Assembly: GCF_045446075.1 (NCBI RefSeq)
Contig: NZ_JBJJBQ010000003.1
Coordinates: 248,001-312,000, forward strand
Length of the DNA: 64,000 nucleotides
Direction of reading: 5' to 3'
DNA from: Flavisericum labens
Lineage (GTDB): Bacteria > Bacteroidota > Bacteroidia > Flavobacteriales > Flavobacteriaceae
Position numbers and translations under genes: made by a program
The notes under the pieces: generated by a model
What the model was told of the DNA's origin: nothing
What the model saw: only the letters and a program-made list of their open reading frames with translations
Databases searched by the model: none
Part shown: piece after piece, positions 32,195-41,353 of the stretch
Layout of the letters: the number at the start of each line of letters is the position of its first letter
How positions within the stretch are numbered: the stretch's first letter is position 1

Positions 32195-33313
32195 TTAAAT
32201 AATAGTGGATTGCCCTAAATGTATGTTAGTAAAGTTTAAATTGGTCTCGTCTGGATTATTAATAAAATCTTCAATAAAATCGCCCACCTTAGTGGTGCTT
32301 ATGTTGTCGTATTTGTTGTTTAAATCGGGAGTGGTAATGTGTAGCTTTAATGACTTGTCTACACCTTCTCTTACTAAAGCAGCTTCTTCGTCAAGCCCAA
32401 AATGGTCCAATAACATGGCTGCCGATAATATAGAAGCAATGGGGTTGGCAATTCCTTTGTTGGCGGCTTTGGTATAAGCACCATGAATGGGTTCGAACAT
32501 GGCGTGCTCATCGCCTACAGAGGCTGAAGCAAGCAGTCCAATAGAGCCTACAATAACACTGGCTTCTTCCGAAAGGATATCGCCAAACATATTTTCTGTT
32601 AAAATAACATCAAATTGTCGCGGCCGGATAATAAGTTCCATGGCGGCATTGTCAATATACATGTAGTTAACTTTTATATCGGGATACTGTGGTGCAATTT
32701 CTAGTACTACGCGCCTCCAAAGCTTAGAGCTTTCCAATACATTGGCCTTGTCAACTAATGTTAATTTGCGTTTTCTGGATTGAGCCGCTTTAAATGCTTG
32801 GTGTGCTATCCGCTCAATTTCATGTCGATGGTAAGTACAAACATCAGAAGCTGTATTACCGTCTTCACTCAATGTTCTTTCTCCAAAATAAATTCCGCTG
32901 GTTAGCTCACGATATATGAGAATGTTCGTGTCTTTTATTTGTCTAACCTTGAGCGAGGATTTACTCAATAAATCATCATACGCAATAATAGGCCTAATAT
33001 TGGTGTGCAGTCCCAAGGCTTTTCTAATCCCTAAAAGCCCTTGTTCTGGACGGATTTTAGCATCGGGATCTAAATCGTAAGACGTTTTTCCTATGGCACC
33101 AAATAAAACAGCGTCAGCTTTTTTGCAAAGATCAACGGTTTCCTTAGGAAGTGCTGTACCGGTTTTATCAATAGCACTGGCACCCACCAATGCATTGTCA
33201 AAAGTAAATACATGGTTAAATTCCATGGCAATAGCTTTCAAAACCTTAACGGCTTGAGCTATAACTTCTGGACCTATACCATCGCCTGGTAATACAGCAA
33301 TATTTAACTTCAT
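32195..33313 (-). CDS. leuB: 3-isopropylmalate dehydrogenase
   Basis: 372 residues. NIAVLPGDGIGPEVIAQAVK at the start; LGLHTNIRPI, TIYRELTSGIYFGER-like ILIYRELTSGIYFGERTLSE, LVDKANVLESSKLWRRVVLE, MYIDNAAMELIIRPRQFDVI and ENMFGDILSEEASVIVGSIG. NAD-dependent oxidation and decarboxylation in leucine synthesis. 15 bases downstream of leuA. leuC and leuD are not in this window. Confidence 0.96.
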   Translation of the reverse strand: MKLNIAVLPGDGIGPEVIAQAVKVLKAIAMEFNHVFTFDNALVGASAIDKTGTALPKETVDLCKKADAVLFGAIGKTSYDLDPDAKIRPEQGLLGIRKALGLHTNIRPIIAYDDLLSKSSLKVRQIKDTNILIYRELTSGIYFGERTLSEDGNTASDVCTYHRHEIERIAHQAFKAAQSRKRKLTLVDKANVLESSKLWRRVVLEIAPQYPDIKVNYMYIDNAAMELIIRPRQFDVILTENMFGDILSEEASVIVGSIGLLASASVGDEHAMFEPIHGAYTKAANKGIANPIASILSAAMLLDHFGLDEEAALVREGVDKSLKLHITTPDLNNKYDNISTTKVGDFIEDFINNPDETNLNFTNIHLGQSTII

Positions 33314-33328
33314 TTAGTGTTTACTTGA

Positions 33329-34504
33329 TTAAGCAGAAGTAATTTCTTTGTATACTTTGCTGTTTTCTATAATGTGATGGATGTCGTTATCATCAACTTC
33401 TTTTTTCGTATCGGCAAAATCTAAGAAATTAGCGTAGATTTCATCCAATTGAAGTTTGGTTAATTCGTATCCAATGTTTTTTGCTCTATAGGCCAATGCA
33501 GCTCTACCGCTTCTGGCGGTTAGTACAATAGCCGACTCAGTAACACCAACGTCCTTTGGGTCGATAATTTCGTAAGTTTCTCGATTTTTTATTACTCCAT
33601 CTTGGTGAATTCCAGAACTGTGTGCAAATGCGTTTGCGCCTACAATAGCTTTATTGGGCTGGGTGTAAATACCCATATTATCAGATACTAATTGGCTTAT
33701 GCCGTAAAGCATTTCAGATTTAATATTGGTATCTAAATTCAAATAGGGGTGCTGTCTTAAAATCATCACTACTTCTTCTAAAGCCGTGTTTCCTGCACGT
33801 TCGCCAATACCGTTTATAGTACATTCTATTTGACGGGCACCATTAATAACGCCCTCAATAGAGTTTGCTGTTGCCAAGCCTAAATCGTTGTGGCAGTGAC
33901 AAGATAAAATAGCTTTATCAATGCCTTTTACGTTTTCTTTTAAGTATTTCATCTTAGCACCGTACTCGCTAGGTAAACAATATCCAGTAGTATCTGGAAT
34001 ATTTAATACAGTTGCTCCAGCCTTAATAACTTCTTCACAAATTCGGGCAAGAAAATCATTATCGGTACGACCAGCGTCTTCAGCATAAAATTCAACATCT
34101 TCCACAAAAGATTTGGCGTATTTCACGGCATTTACAGCACGTTCTACAATGGCTTCCTTATTTGATCTGAATTTGTGTTTAATATGTGAGTCTGAAGTGC
34201 CAATTCCGGTATGAATTCTTGGTTTTTTGGCATATTTTAAGGCTTCAGCAGCCACTTTTATATCGTTTTCTACAGAACGTGTTAAACCACAAACGGTAGC
34301 GTTTTTTACAATTTTTGAAATGGCTTCAACAGATTTGAAATCTCCAGGGCTAGAAACTGGGAAACCAGCTTCAATAATATCAACCCCTAATTTGTCAAGC
34401 TGTTCAGCAATGACTAATTTTTGGTCGGTATTTAGCTTACAACCAGGTACTTGCTCGCCATCTCTTAGCGTTGTGTCAAAAATTTGTACTTTGTTATCAG
34501 ACAT
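33329..34504 (-). CDS. leuA: 2-isopropylmalate synthase lacking the C-terminal regulatory domain
   Basis: 391 residues. Catalytic TIM barrel: FDTTLRDGEQVPGCKLNTDQ, DIIEAGFPVSSPGDFKSVEA, LSCHCHNDLGLATANSIEGV (metal-binding HxH), NGIGERAGNTALEEVVMILR and AFAHSSGIHQDGVIKN. After the linker domain it stops at VYKEITSA, so the about 120-residue leucine-binding LeuA dimer domain of the 520-residue enzymes is absent. It condenses acetyl-CoA with 2-oxoisovalerate from the ilv pathway. A homocitrate- or methylthioalkylmalate-type synthase is less likely because leuB follows. Confidence 0.92.
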   Translation of the reverse strand: MSDNKVQIFDTTLRDGEQVPGCKLNTDQKLVIAEQLDKLGVDIIEAGFPVSSPGDFKSVEAISKIVKNATVCGLTRSVENDIKVAAEALKYAKKPRIHTGIGTSDSHIKHKFRSNKEAIVERAVNAVKYAKSFVEDVEFYAEDAGRTDNDFLARICEEVIKAGATVLNIPDTTGYCLPSEYGAKMKYLKENVKGIDKAILSCHCHNDLGLATANSIEGVINGARQIECTINGIGERAGNTALEEVVMILRQHPYLNLDTNIKSEMLYGISQLVSDNMGIYTQPNKAIVGANAFAHSSGIHQDGVIKNRETYEIIDPKDVGVTESAIVLTARSGRAALAYRAKNIGYELTKLQLDEIYANFLDFADTKKEVDDNDIHHIIENSKVYKEITSA

Positions 34505-34653
34505 TTAATTAAAATATATTTTCTTTTTGATTTACGAATGTATATTTTGGTTTCTAAAATATAGAATTCAATAAATAGTTTTTACGATGTTTAAGCCTAT
34601 TGTTGTTTTTGTAACGTATTGAAAATCAAAAAATTAATCATCTAATTAGAACT

Positions 34654-36210
34654 ATGACAAAAGAGCAAAAAGATAATTTGTTTGTTTTGGTAAAATCCCT
34701 CTCAAAATCTGAAAAAAGACAATTTAAGCTTTATGTGGGAAGATTAGGGGTTAATGAAGACTCTAAGTTCTTAATGCTTTTTAATATACTCGATAAACTT
34801 TCAGTTTATGACGAAGCATCCATTCTAAAAAAAGGCATTGTGAAAAAGCAACAGCTTTCTAACTTAAAGGCGCATTTGTACAAACAGATTTTAATTAGTT
34901 TGCGGTTAAACCCATCGCATCAAAATGTTAGGATTCAGATTAGAGAACAGTTAGATTTTGCCACGATACTATATCATAAAGGGCTCTACAAACAAAGTTT
35001 GAAAATTCTCGATAAAGCCAAAAATTTAGCTATTTCGCATGAAGAAAAAAATGCGGCCTACGAAATTGTTGAGCTTGAAAAAGTTATTGAATCACAATAT
35101 ATTACAAGGAGTTTGAGCAATCGTGCCGATGAGCTTTCCATTCAAGCCAAGGAGCTGAGCCAACAAAATGTTTTAGCCAGCAAGTTGTCTAACTTATCGC
35201 TGCAACTGTATGGTTTGTTTTTAAAAACAGGATATATAAAAAATGACGAGGAACATAAAATTATAACCCAATATTTTAATGACAGGCTTCCAAAATATGA
35301 CATTAATAAATTAGGTTTTAGGGAAAAATTGTGGCTTTACAAATCGTATTTATGGTACAGTTTTTTAACCGTTGATTTTTTATCGTGCTACAAGTACGCC
35401 TCAAAATGGGTAGACCTTTTTCGTGAGAATAAAGATATGATTGTGTTGAATCCTGTGTTTTTCTTGCGAGGCAACCATTATTTGTTAGAAGCTTTGTTTT
35501 ATTTAAGACAGTACGAAAAGTTTAAAGAAGCACTTAGCAGGTTAGAAAAAATAACTCAAGAAAAATGGTTTCCGCTAGATGATAATAATGAGAGTCTGGC
35601 ATTTTTATATGTTTATAACAATAAATTCAATCTACATTTTATTGAAGGAAGTTTTAAAGAAGGTTTGCCGTTGATTGATGAGGTTTTGGAGCGCTTAAAA
35701 GGTTATAAAAATCGTATTGATGAACATCATATTATGGTATTTTATTACAAAATAGCGAGTATGTATTTTGGTGCCGGAGAAAACAAGAAATGTATCGAGT
35801 ATTTGGATAAAATTATCAGTAATAAAACCTTGCAAATGCGAGAAGATTTGTTGTGTTTTTCAAGAATTTTGAACTTGGTGGCCCATTACGAAGCTGGTTT
35901 AGATTATAATTTAGATTCCTTAATTAGAAGTACGTATAAGTTTTTAATCAAAATGGAAGACCTATATGAGGTCCAAAAAGAATTCATCAAATTTTTAAGA
36001 GGTCTCGGCGATATTTATCCGCATGAGGTGAAAAATGAATTTATAAAACTTCATGAAAAATTAAAGGAATTTGAGGATGATCCTTATCAGAGTCGTGCCT
36101 TTTTATACTTAGATATTATTTCGTGGTTAGAGTCCAAAATACAAAACAGGCCTATTGGTTTGGTTATTAGAAATAAGTTTCATGAAAGACGTCACGAAAA
36201 GCAACAATAA
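34654..36210 (+). CDS. Unknown helical-repeat (TPR-like) cytoplasmic protein
   Basis: 518 residues with no signal peptide or membrane segment. Starts MTKEQKDNLFVLVKSLSKSE; the first 120 residues are charged and helical (KSEKRQFKLYVGRLG, KGIVKKQQLSNLKAHLYKQI). The rest shows repeating helix pairs with TPR-like spacing, for example ILYHKGLYKQSLKILDKAKN, EALFYLRQYEKFKEALSRLE and ASMYFGAGENKKCIEYLDKI. I recognise no catalytic motif. It sits divergently from leuA and upstream of the metY riboswitch; nothing in the sequence ties it to either pathway. Regulator or scaffold is possible. Confidence 0.75.
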   Translation: MTKEQKDNLFVLVKSLSKSEKRQFKLYVGRLGVNEDSKFLMLFNILDKLSVYDEASILKKGIVKKQQLSNLKAHLYKQILISLRLNPSHQNVRIQIREQLDFATILYHKGLYKQSLKILDKAKNLAISHEEKNAAYEIVELEKVIESQYITRSLSNRADELSIQAKELSQQNVLASKLSNLSLQLYGLFLKTGYIKNDEEHKIITQYFNDRLPKYDINKLGFREKLWLYKSYLWYSFLTVDFLSCYKYASKWVDLFRENKDMIVLNPVFFLRGNHYLLEALFYLRQYEKFKEALSRLEKITQEKWFPLDDNNESLAFLYVYNNKFNLHFIEGSFKEGLPLIDEVLERLKGYKNRIDEHHIMVFYYKIASMYFGAGENKKCIEYLDKIISNKTLQMREDLLCFSRILNLVAHYEAGLDYNLDSLIRSTYKFLIKMEDLYEVQKEFIKFLRGLGDIYPHEVKNEFIKLHEKLKEFEDDPYQSRAFLYLDIISWLESKIQNRPIGLVIRNKFHERRHEKQQ

Positions 36211-36241
36211 TGAACAAAAAGAAAATTTCTACTTAAAAAAT

Positions 36242-36273
36242 TTGGATATTAACTTTTTCTGAACGAATATTTG
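36242..36273 (+). promoter_or_regulatory. Promoter of the metY riboswitch transcript
   Basis: TTG (36242-36244), 21-base spacer, AATATTTG (36266-36273); aptamer P1 begins 31 bases later. Confidence 0.5.
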
Positions 36274-36303
36274 CATACACAAAGTTCACATGCTTATTGA
36301 AAT

Positions 36304-36422
36304 GTTATCAAGAAAGGCGGAGGGATTAGACCCTATGAAGCCTTAGCAACCCTTTATCTGTAAAGAAGGTGCTACATTCTACCCCGTTCTAACCTATTGT
36401 AGAGCACGACCGGATAGATAAC
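36304..36422 (+). promoter_or_regulatory. SAM-I (S-box) riboswitch upstream of metY
   Basis: P1 GTTATC (36304-36309) / GATAAC (36417-36422). Core elements in order: AAGAAAGGCGGAGGGATTAG, ACCCTATGAAGCC, TTAGCAACCC, then GGTGCTACATTCTACC. All match the S-box consensus. A weak AT hairpin (AAATTAC/GTAATTT) and another repeat-type hairpin follow, but no strong T-tracted terminator, so control may be translational. Confidence 0.95.
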
Positions 36423-36528
36423 CAAAAAGAAATTACTTTCTGTAATTTTAAATTCTTTGTAACATTTTTCTAGTAAGTCGAAAAGGACTCTGAAATGCTT
36501 TTGCATTATAGTTTCGATTGAATTTGTC

Positions 36529-36548
36529 ATTCTCGCGAATGCGGGAAT
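36529..36548 (+). repeat. Small hairpin repeat, family B copy 2
   Basis: ATTCTCGC-GAAT-GCGGGAAT preceded by GTC and followed by CTTT, between the metY riboswitch and metY. Sibling of 14125-14144. Confidence 0.55.
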
Positions 36549-36581
36549 CTTTATAGTTTAACCAAAATAAGATATTAGAAA

Positions 36582-37856
36582 ATGAACGAAAACAAATTAG
36601 CAACGAATGCCTTACACGCGGGTCATGATGTCACAACAAATGCTGGTACTAGAGCTGTACCTATTTACCAAACAACGTCTTATGTGTTTAATAACACAGA
36701 TCACGCAGCAAACCTATTTGCTTTAAAGGAATTAGGTTTTATTTACACCCGATTAAACAACCCTACTAACCAGATTTTACAAGAGCGACTTGCGGCAGTT
36801 GAGGGCGGTATAGGAGCCGTGGTTTTTGCATCTGGCACATCGGCGATTTCAACAGGATTGTTGACCTTATTAAAAGCGGGCGATCACATTGTAGCTTCAA
36901 GTAGTTTATACGGAGGAACCTACAATCTTTTAAGCGTAACACTGCCTAGATTAGGCATTACAACCACTTTTGTTGATGCCGATAATCCTGATAATTTTGC
37001 TGCTGCTGTAAAAGATAATACAAAAGCCTTTTTTGTAGAATCTTTAGGAAACCCAAAATTGGATGTATTGGATTTAAAATCTATTTCAGTTCATGCCAAA
37101 GCGGCTGGAGTACCTTTTATTGTTGATAATACTGTGGCTACCCCCGCTTTGTTAAATCCAATTGAGCATGGCGCAAATATTGTAATCCATTCGTTAACCA
37201 AATATATTGGAGGTCAGGGTACTTCATTGGGAGGAGCTATCATTGATGCAGGAACTTTTGATTGGGCCAACGGGAAATTCCCAGAATTTACTGAGCCTTC
37301 GGCGGGTTATCACGGATTGGTTTATAACGAAGCATTAGGGGAGGCTGCCTATACTTTTAAACTGATTTTAGAAGGTTTAAGGGATTTTGGTGGTGCATTG
37401 AGCCCAACAAATGCGTTCAACATAATTCAAGGATTGGAAACTTTACCAGTTAGAATTAAACAACACAGTGAAAATGCGCTTGAGATTGCAAAATGGTTGG
37501 AGCAGCAACCCGAAGTGGATTGGGTAAATTATCCAGGATTAGAAAGTAGTAAATATAAAGCACTATCAAATAAATACCTGAAAAATGGACAGAGTGGTAT
37601 TGTTACCTTTGGAGCCAAAGGAGGTTTTGATGCTGCTAAAGCTATTTCTGATAATACCAAATTATTTTCATTATTAGCTAACATAGGTGATACAAAATCG
37701 TTGATTATTCATCCAGCAAGTACAACACACCAACAGTTAAATGAGGAGCAACAAGAATCTGCTGGGGTAACTGCAGATTTAATTAGATTGTCAGTAGGAA
37801 TTGAAGATGTAGAAGACCTAAAGGCTGATTTAAAGGAAGCTTTTAGTAAAATATAA
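36582..37856 (+). CDS. metY: O-acetylhomoserine sulfhydrylase (aminocarboxypropyltransferase)
   Basis: 424 residues, longer than the metB/metZ type and typical of MetY. LATNALHAGHDVTTNAGTRA, PIYQTTSYVFNNTDHAANLF, GFIYTRLNNPTNQILQERLA, PLP lysine in VIHSLTKYIGGQGTSLGGAI near 210, and LIIHPASTTHQQLNEEQQES. Makes homocysteine from O-acetylhomoserine and sulfide. First gene after the SAM-I riboswitch; its substrate is made by the fusion gene 5 bases downstream. Confidence 0.95.
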   Translation: MNENKLATNALHAGHDVTTNAGTRAVPIYQTTSYVFNNTDHAANLFALKELGFIYTRLNNPTNQILQERLAAVEGGIGAVVFASGTSAISTGLLTLLKAGDHIVASSSLYGGTYNLLSVTLPRLGITTTFVDADNPDNFAAAVKDNTKAFFVESLGNPKLDVLDLKSISVHAKAAGVPFIVDNTVATPALLNPIEHGANIVIHSLTKYIGGQGTSLGGAIIDAGTFDWANGKFPEFTEPSAGYHGLVYNEALGEAAYTFKLILEGLRDFGGALSPTNAFNIIQGLETLPVRIKQHSENALEIAKWLEQQPEVDWVNYPGLESSKYKALSNKYLKNGQSGIVTFGAKGGFDAAKAISDNTKLFSLLANIGDTKSLIIHPASTTHQQLNEEQQESAGVTADLIRLSVGIEDVEDLKADLKEAFSKI

Positions 37857-37860
37857 ATTA

Positions 37861-40800
37861 ATGGGTTCCGTAGGCAATATTGCCATGCGGAACCAAAAAA
37901 ACAAAGCATATAAATTGAAGCATCCGTTGCAGCATATCAACATTAAAAATTATTCCACCGAAAGTGGTGTCACTATTCCTGAGTTAAAGCTGAGCTATCA
38001 GGTTTTTGGCCAAACTTTAGGTACGGCGCCCATAATTTTGGTGAACCATGCGTTAACAGGAAACAGTAATGTTGCCGGTGAAGATGGCTGGTGGATAGAT
38101 TTGATAGGAAAAGACAAGGTGATTGATATCAAGCTGTACACTATTTTAGCATTCAATATTCCTGGAAACGGTTTTGACGGTTTTGTAATTAAAAATTATA
38201 AGGATTTTGTAGCCAGAGATGTGGCTAATATTTTTTTAATCGGATTACAAAAGTTAAATATTGACAAAGTATTTGCAACCATTGGAGGTTCATTAGGTGG
38301 AGGCATCGCTTGGGAAATGGCGGTGAACAATCCAACTTTTACCGAGCATTTAATTACCGTGGCCACCGATTGGAAATCTACCGATTGGCTAATTGCCAAT
38401 TGTCAGATACAAGAGCAATTTCTGTTAAACTCAAAACATCCGGTGCACGATGCCCGCATGCATGCCATGTTATGTTATCGAACACCTGAGTCTTTCAAAG
38501 AACGCTTCAAACGTTCTAAAAATGAAGATTTAGAGATTTTTAATGTAGAAAGTTGGTTGCTTCACCATGGAAAAAAGTTACAGGAGCGTTTTCAGCTTTC
38601 AGCTTATAAATTAATGAACCAATTACTTAAAACTATAGACGTGACCAAAGGACGATCTAATGATTTTAACGTGTTGGATAACATTGAGGCGAACATACAC
38701 ATTATTGGTGTAGACTCCGATTTGTTTTTTACAGCTGAAGAAAACCGTGAAACGCATAAGCAATTGGCTTTAACAAACCCGAACGTAACTTATAATGAGA
38801 TACACTCGGTACACGGGCATGATGCCTTTTTAATGGAATACGAACAATTGGAAAAGATTATAGAGGGCATTTTTGTGCCCGATTCTAAAAGAAAAAGAAT
38901 GAAAGTATTGAAATTTGGAGGGAAGTCGTTGGCTAACGGAAAAGGTTTGGAAACGGTACTTTCAATTATCAAAGATAAGGTAAACTCTGGCGAACGTATT
39001 AGTGTTGTGGTTTCGGCAAGAGGTTCGGCAACTAATGATTTGGATTCTATTTTAAATAAGGCTTTAAAAGGTAAACCTTATCAAGAAGAGTTGGAAGCAT
39101 TTAAGGCATACCAGTCTGAGCCCTCAAAAACTATTGATTTTTCTGAAGAATTTTCAGTACTCGATAAGCTTTTTGAAGGTGTTAGTTTGCTGCGCGATTA
39201 CAGTAAAAAAACCAAAGACAATATCTTGGCACAAGGCGAATTGTTAGCTGTTAGGCTAATCACCAATTTATTGAATGAAGAAGGCGTAAAAGCTAAGGCT
39301 ACCGATGCCCGTGAACTAATAAAAACAGATGAGGCTTTTGGTAATGCGCAGCCTTTATCAAAATTATCAAAAGAGAATACCGAAGCTTATTTTAAAGCCA
39401 ATAAAGATGTGGTTAATGTGGTTACTGGCTTTATAGCTTCAAACTTAAAGAACGAAACCACCACTCTTGGAAGAAACGGTAGTAATTATACGGCAGCTTT
39501 ATTAGCCAATTTTTTAGATGCCGAAGAACTTCAAAACTATACCCATGTTAATGGTATTTATACCGCCGATCCTAATTTGGTGGCCGATGCCCAACAAATA
39601 AGGGAGCTGTCATACAGTGAGGCTAACGAATTGGCTAATTTCGGCACATCGGTATTGCATGCGAAAACCATTATTCCCTTAGTTGAAAAGAACATCAATT
39701 TACGCATTCTAAATACTTTTAATCCGAATGATGAAGGCACATTAATTACTGCCAAGCCAAGTACCAAGGAGGTAACATCGTTGTCGGTTTTAGATAATGT
39801 GGCGCTATTGAATTTAGAAGGCCGCGGACTTTTGGGGAAGAGTGGTGTAGATGCCCGTATTTTTGGTGCTTTGAGCAATCATGGTATTAGTGTGAGTATT
39901 GTGTCGCAAGGTTCGTCTGAAAGAGGTATTGGTCTTATTATTGATGCCGACCAAGCAACCCAGGCTGTTATTGCTTTAGAACGTGAGTTTGAAAGCGATT
40001 TTTATTCGCAGGATGTCAATAAAATTGATGTGGTTGATGATGTTTCGGTTATTTCTATTGTGGGTATCGAATTGAGTTCCTTCCATAAACCATTCAATGC
40101 ACTGATAAAAAATCAAATTACACCGATACTTTTCAATAATACCGTTACCGGGAAGAATGTGAGTTTGGTGGTTAAAAAATCACAGTTACATAAAGCGGTT
40201 AACGTTATTCACGGTGAGGTTTTTGGTATTTCGAAAAAAATAAACATTGCCATTTTTGGTCACGGCGGAGTTGGCGGTGCGCTAATCAATCAAATTTTGA
40301 AATCGAAAGAAGATATTGAAAACCGAAAAGGTATTAACTTAAATGTGTTTGCCATTGCCAATTCAAAACAGGTGCTTTTAAATAGAAAAGGCGCCAGCAA
40401 AACTTGGAAACAAGATATCGCGAAAATTGATAACGACCTTTCCGTTAGTGACATTATTACCTTTGCTGAAAATCATCACTTAGAAAATTTAATAGCAGTT
40501 GATAATACGGCAAGTTCTGACTTTTACGAAAATTACATACCGTTGGTTGAGGCAGGTTTCGATTTGGTGTCATCAAATAAAATTGCCAATACTATTTCTC
40601 ATGAATTTTATAAAGATTTGCGACTTCAATTAAAAGAACATAACAAGCAATATTTGTATGAAACCACTGTTGGAGCAGGTTTGCCATTAATTGATACGAT
40701 TAAATTATTGCACGAATCGGGAGAAAATATTACGAGAATACGAGGTGTGTTTTCAGGAACATTAAGTTATTTGTTCAATAATTTTTCTATTCAAGACAAG

Positions 40801-41313
40801 TCATTCAGTGAAATAGTTCGGGAAACTATTGATAAAGGTTTCACCGAGCCAGATCCTCGAGAGGATTTTTCGGGAAATGATGTGGCCAGAAAGCTGTTAA
40901 TTCTTGCAAGAGAGTTAGATTTGCAAAACGAATTTGAAGATGTATCAGTGCAAAACCTAATTCCGGAGGCCTATCGAGAAATTTCTGTTCAAGAGTTTTT
41001 AAGTCAGCTTAATGTTTTAAACGAAGAATATCAGCAGATAAAGTCAAGCCAAAAACCTGGGTATGTTTTGAGATATGTAGGTGATTTGTCTGGCGATTTA
41101 TCAAAAGATAAAGGAACTTTAGAGGTTAAACTGGTTTCTATTCCTGAAGACAGTACTTTAGGACATGTAAAAGGTAGCGATGCCATTTTTGAAATTTTCA
41201 CCGAAAGCTACGGCGAACAGCCCATTGTCATTCAAGGTGCCGGGGCAGGAGCTGAGGTTACGGCCAGAGGTGTTTTTGGAGACATTTTAAGGCTGTCAAA
41301 ACATATAAATTAA
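37861..41313 (+). CDS. Trifunctional homoserine O-acetyltransferase-aspartokinase-homoserine dehydrogenase
   Basis: 1150 residues. Residues 1-340: MetX alpha/beta hydrolase with HALTGNSNVAGEDGWW, nucleophile serine in ATIGGSLGGGIAWEMAV, Asp in IIGVDSDLFFTAEENRE and His in SVHGHDAFLMEYEQL. Residue 347 starts an aspartokinase (MKVLKFGGKSLANGKGLETV) with ACT repeats to about 790. Homoserine dehydrogenase follows from INIAIFGHGGVGGALINQIL, with GAGLPLIDTIKLLHESGENI and FSGTLSYLFNNF. The protein would phosphorylate aspartate, reduce aspartate semialdehyde, and acetylate homoserine: three of the four steps to O-acetylhomoserine, lacking only Asd. Only about six basic residues (DSKRKR) join MetX to the kinase. 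A hairpin overlaps the first codons; Met at 37885 is an alternative start. Confidence 0.92.
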   Translation: MGSVGNIAMRNQKNKAYKLKHPLQHINIKNYSTESGVTIPELKLSYQVFGQTLGTAPIILVNHALTGNSNVAGEDGWWIDLIGKDKVIDIKLYTILAFNIPGNGFDGFVIKNYKDFVARDVANIFLIGLQKLNIDKVFATIGGSLGGGIAWEMAVNNPTFTEHLITVATDWKSTDWLIANCQIQEQFLLNSKHPVHDARMHAMLCYRTPESFKERFKRSKNEDLEIFNVESWLLHHGKKLQERFQLSAYKLMNQLLKTIDVTKGRSNDFNVLDNIEANIHIIGVDSDLFFTAEENRETHKQLALTNPNVTYNEIHSVHGHDAFLMEYEQLEKIIEGIFVPDSKRKRMKVLKFGGKSLANGKGLETVLSIIKDKVNSGERISVVVSARGSATNDLDSILNKALKGKPYQEELEAFKAYQSEPSKTIDFSEEFSVLDKLFEGVSLLRDYSKKTKDNILAQGELLAVRLITNLLNEEGVKAKATDARELIKTDEAFGNAQPLSKLSKENTEAYFKANKDVVNVVTGFIASNLKNETTTLGRNGSNYTAALLANFLDAEELQNYTHVNGIYTADPNLVADAQQIRELSYSEANELANFGTSVLHAKTIIPLVEKNINLRILNTFNPNDEGTLITAKPSTKEVTSLSVLDNVALLNLEGRGLLGKSGVDARIFGALSNHGISVSIVSQGSSERGIGLIIDADQATQAVIALEREFESDFYSQDVNKIDVVDDVSVISIVGIELSSFHKPFNALIKNQITPILFNNTVTGKNVSLVVKKSQLHKAVNVIHGEVFGISKKINIAIFGHGGVGGALINQILKSKEDIENRKGINLNVFAIANSKQVLLNRKGASKTWKQDIAKIDNDLSVSDIITFAENHHLENLIAVDNTASSDFYENYIPLVEAGFDLVSSNKIANTISHEFYKDLRLQLKEHNKQYLYETTVGAGLPLIDTIKLLHESGENITRIRGVFSGTLSYLFNNFSIQDKSFSEIVRETIDKGFTEPDPREDFSGNDVARKLLILARELDLQNEFEDVSVQNLIPEAYREISVQEFLSQLNVLNEEYQQIKSSQKPGYVLRYVGDLSGDLSKDKGTLEVKLVSIPEDSTLGHVKGSDAIFEIFTESYGEQPIVIQGAGAGAEVTARGVFGDILRLSKHIN
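37864..37894 (+). promoter_or_regulatory. Strong hairpin over the start of the trifunctional gene
   Basis: GGTTCCG (37864-37870) / CGGAACC (37888-37894) with an inner GGCAAT/ATTGCC (37873-37884) stem. It begins inside the first codons after ATG 37861 and contains the alternative ATG 37885. No T-run on the plus strand, so a translational or stability role is likelier than termination. Confidence 0.6.
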
Positions 41314-41353
41314 TGAGAAGGTTTAGCGTGGTTTAAGCCTAAAATAAGAGAAA

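Noticed and set aside
34505..34653. Short minus-strand ORF (MINFLIFNTLQKQQ) upstream of leuA as a leucine leader
   Set aside because: Only two Leu codons, no terminator hairpin and no fitting promoter; AT-rich chance is enough.
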